From assembly GCF_004363235.1 (NCBI RefSeq), contig NZ_SNYW01000009.1, positions 186,001 through 250,000 on the forward strand: a stretch of DNA of 64,000 nt. Direction: 5' to 3'. The notes beneath the pieces were generated by a model. It saw nothing but the letters and a program-made list of their open reading frames with translations, did not search any database and was not told the origin of the DNA. Origin of the DNA: Dongia mobilis. GTDB taxonomy: Bacteria; Pseudomonadota; Alphaproteobacteria; Dongiales; Dongiaceae. Position numbers and translations under genes: made by a program. This document shows, one piece after another, positions 62,076 to 64,000 of this stretch (its first letter is position 1; the number at the start of each line of letters is the position of its first letter).

Positions 62076-62878
62076 AGGTAACGATCCTGGGGTGCGGCGG
62101 CTCGGGCGGCGTGCCGCTGATCGGGCCGGGCTGGGGCGCCTGCAATCCCGACAACCCGAAGAACCGGCGCAGCCGCGTCTCCATCCTGGTGCAGCAGGGC
62201 GAGACCAATATCCTCTGCGACACCAGCCCCGACTTCCGCGCCCAGGCTCTCTCGGCCGGCATCAATCACCTCGATGCCGTGCTCTACACCCACGACCATG
62301 CCGACCATACCCAGGGCATCGACGATCTGCGCTTCGTCAAGAGTCGCGACAAGGCGCGGCACCACCGCATCCCGGTCTATGGATCGAAGGAAACCCTCGG
62401 CACCATCACGGGCCGGTTCGCCTATGCCTTTACCCAGAACACGCAGGGCTCCGGCCACCTCTACAAGCCGTTCCTCGATGTCGTCGAAATCGACAACAAT
62501 ACGCTGCATCACGTCGCTGGCCTGCCGGTGACGCCCTATCTGCAGGATCACGGTTTCGGCACGGTATCGACGGGCTACCGCATCGGCAATGTCGCCTATT
62601 CGACCGATTGCGTGGCGCTGCCGGGCGAGAGCCTCGCCCATCTCCACGGCCTTGAGCTATTCGTGGTCGACTGCCTGCGCTTCGAGCCGCACAATACCCA
62701 TGCCCATTTCGACCAGGCCCTGGCCTGGGTCGAGATGCTGCGGCCGAAGCACACGATCCTCACCCACATGAACCATCTGGTCGATTACGACGTCATCAAG
62801 GCGCGTTGCCCGGCCGGCGTGGAGCCCGCCTATGACGGTCTTGTCGTCGAGGTGGCGGACGTCTCGGCCGCGACCTGA
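62072..62878 (+). CDS. MBL-fold metallo-hydrolase (PhnP-like)
   Basis: A 268-residue metallo-beta-lactamase-fold enzyme. The motif His74-Asp75-His76-x-Asp78-His79 binds two metals, with further ligands in AYSTDCV and ILTHMNH. The start LGCGGSGGVPLIG and the order match PhnP-type phosphodiesterases acting on cyclic or nucleotide-like phosphates. No phosphonate genes are nearby, so the substrate is open; the tight linkage to metG-tatD is conserved in relatives. Confidence 0.93.
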   Translation: MKVTILGCGGSGGVPLIGPGWGACNPDNPKNRRSRVSILVQQGETNILCDTSPDFRAQALSAGINHLDAVLYTHDHADHTQGIDDLRFVKSRDKARHHRIPVYGSKETLGTITGRFAYAFTQNTQGSGHLYKPFLDVVEIDNNTLHHVAGLPVTPYLQDHGFGTVSTGYRIGNVAYSTDCVALPGESLAHLHGLELFVVDCLRFEPHNTHAHFDQALAWVEMLRPKHTILTHMNHLVDYDVIKARCPAGVEPAYDGLVVEVADVSAAT

Positions 62879-62895
62879 ATGACCCAAGTCGGGCC

Positions 62896-64000
62896 TCAGG
62901 CAAAGTCCTCCGGGCCAGCCATGACGACGCGGTTGCGGCCTTCGCCCTTGGCGCGATAGAGCGCGCGGTCCGCCGCCGCCATTAGCCGCTCCAGCGACGT
63001 TTCCGTCAGTTCGGCGCCGGTTGCAACCGCCACGCCGAAACTTGCCGTCACACGCAGCGACGAGCCATCCGGCAGGTGCATGTCATGCGTCGCAATGACG
63101 TGGCGGAGGCGTTCCGCCAGGTCCGGGACCTGCGCCGGGTCGCCATCCGCCAGCAGGACGCCGAACTCCTCGCCGCCCAGACGGGCCGAAATATCCACAT
63201 CGCGCAGGCTGCCGCGCACCAGCCCGGCCACCTCGCGCAGCACCGCGTCGCCGGCCGGATGCCCATGGGTGTCGTTAACCCGCTTGAAATAGTCTATGTC
63301 GATCATCAGCAGGGTCATTGCGCCACCGCGCCGCTGCATGCGGCGCAACTCGCGCTGGGCCAGTTCCACGAAGGCGCGCCGATTGCTCAGCCCGGTAAGG
63401 GAATCCGTCTCCGCCAGCGAACGCAGCTCGGCGATCAGGCGCTCGCGCTCGCGTTCGAGATCGGCACGCAGGGCGATCTCGCGCTGCAATTCGCCATTGG
63501 CAGTGGTGAGGCTTTCGGTGCGCTCGGCGACCCGCATCTCCAGCGACCGGTTGAGGGTGACCAGCGCGCGCTCGCGTTGCCGCAGCTGGTCGAGCAGGTG
63601 GTGCAGGGAATGCTGCAGGACGATGACCTCCCGGCTTCCCTTCACGTCGGGAAGTGATTCAATCAACTCCTTGGCGGGACGGGCGGCATCGGCGCCACCG
63701 GCAAGTCGGTCGGCTGCGCCGGCGATGGCAAGGATGGGGCGGGTAACGTGGCGCGCCAGGAGCCAGCCGCCGAGGGCCAGCAACAGCGTCACGAAGATGC
63801 CCCCGACAATCAGGTTCCGCTCGACCTCGTTTGCCGATGCAAACGCGATCTTGACGGGCTGCCGCACCAGGACGATCCAGCCGAGGCCTGGATAAAGGCG
63901 ATAGCCCGTACTGGCGGTATAGCCGACAAGGTATTGGGCACCATCCGGCCATCTCTCCACATCGTGGCCGGTAGCGCCGTCGCGGGCGGCGGCGATGCTG
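62896..64000 (-). CDS. Membrane diguanylate cyclase (Cache/HAMP-GGDEF), N-terminus beyond window
   Basis: The frame is open through the right edge, so the start lies outside the window; a GTG at 63960 is internal. The visible part contains the end of a periplasmic Cache-like sensor (GYRLYPGLGWIVLVRQP) and one membrane helix (LIVGGIFVTLLLALGGWLLA). HAMP, a long coiled coil and a GGDEF domain follow. The active site is GGEEF (codons at 63163-63177), and the product-inhibition site RxxD (Arg-Asp-Val-Asp) lies 5 residues before it, so feedback control by c-di-GMP is expected. It makes c-di-GMP, probably in response to a small periplasmic ligand. Confidence 0.93.
   Translation of the reverse strand, partial: SIAAARDGATGHDVERWPDGAQYLVGYTASTGYRLYPGLGWIVLVRQPVKIAFASANEVERNLIVGGIFVTLLLALGGWLLARHVTRPILAIAGAADRLAGGADAARPAKELIESLPDVKGSREVIVLQHSLHHLLDQLRQRERALVTLNRSLEMRVAERTESLTTANGELQREIALRADLERERERLIAELRSLAETDSLTGLSNRRAFVELAQRELRRMQRRGGAMTLLMIDIDYFKRVNDTHGHPAGDAVLREVAGLVRGSLRDVDISARLGGEEFGVLLADGDPAQVPDLAERLRHVIATHDMHLPDGSSLRVTASFGVAVATGAELTETSLERLMAAADRALYRAKGEGRNRVVMAGPEDFA

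Noticed and set aside
1-64000. CRISPR array, prophage or insertion sequence
   Set aside because: No regularly spaced identical repeats, no integrase or transposase, and no terminal inverted repeats were seen. The repeat tracts found are protein-coding RTX, cadherin or Gln-rich linker sequence.

Overview
The window is GC-rich, tightly packed bacterial chromosome. Gene content and order fit an alphaproteobacterium, most likely of the Rhodospirillales or a related order (inference). Two conserved alphaproteobacterial blocks support this: a DUF502 protein / recG / sdhE / mfd cluster at 25.5-32.1 kb, and an rlpA - dac - tmk - holB - metG - tatD - MBL hydrolase run at 55.6-62.9 kb. Overlapping stop/start codons are common. 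GTG and TTG starts are frequent, and most gaps are under 150 bases.

Region 1 (1-12.6 kb) looks like an envelope or secreted-metabolite locus. It holds a fatty acyl-AMP ligase cut by the window edge, an unrecognised 661-residue protein, a small ParB/sulfiredoxin-like protein, two paralogous exporter-type ABC transporters that converge and overlap by 61 bases, a GT-A-like glycosyltransferase, a 2-oxoglutarate/Fe(II) oxygenase-like protein, a CDP-alcohol phosphatidyltransferase with an extra N-terminal domain, and an ELM1-family protein. Acyl activation, sugar transfer, hydroxylation, phosphodiester headgroup transfer and two exporters together suggest production and export of an acylated glycan or lipid. 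The product is unknown.

Region 2 (12.8-25.4 kb) is periplasm and cell wall: alpha-2-macroglobulin with its usual partner PBP1C, a class III aminotransferase, a Sel1-repeat protein, a SPOR-tailed D,D-carboxypeptidase and a small lipoprotein. Region 3 (25.5-39.5 kb) is housekeeping DNA repair (RecG, Mfd), the SdhE flavinylation factor, a DsbA/FrnE oxidoreductase, both subunits of an N,N-dimethylformamidase, a PAS_5 protein, a class I aminotransferase, a lipoprotein hydrolase and MsrQ.

Region 4 (39.5-52.3 kb) is the most distinctive. A 478-base leader with an AT-rich part and a perfect operator-like dyad precedes a five-gene operon: a TolC-type outer membrane channel, a 1668-residue mosaic adhesin (FecR-like, RTX, cadherin and T5SS/PEP-CTERM-type repeats), a type I secretion ABC transporter with a divergent signature motif, an HlyD-type adaptor, and a CHASE2-class III nucleotide cyclase whose catalytic domain is interrupted by about 150 residues of Sel1-like repeats. 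This pairs adhesin export with second-messenger signalling in one transcription unit.

Region 5 (52.3-64 kb) holds a 44-residue membrane protein, a periplasmic solute-binding protein, an EamA transporter, a methyltransferase, tRNA-Ser(UGA), the conserved rlpA-to-MBL run and, at the edge, a membrane diguanylate cyclase that continues beyond the window.
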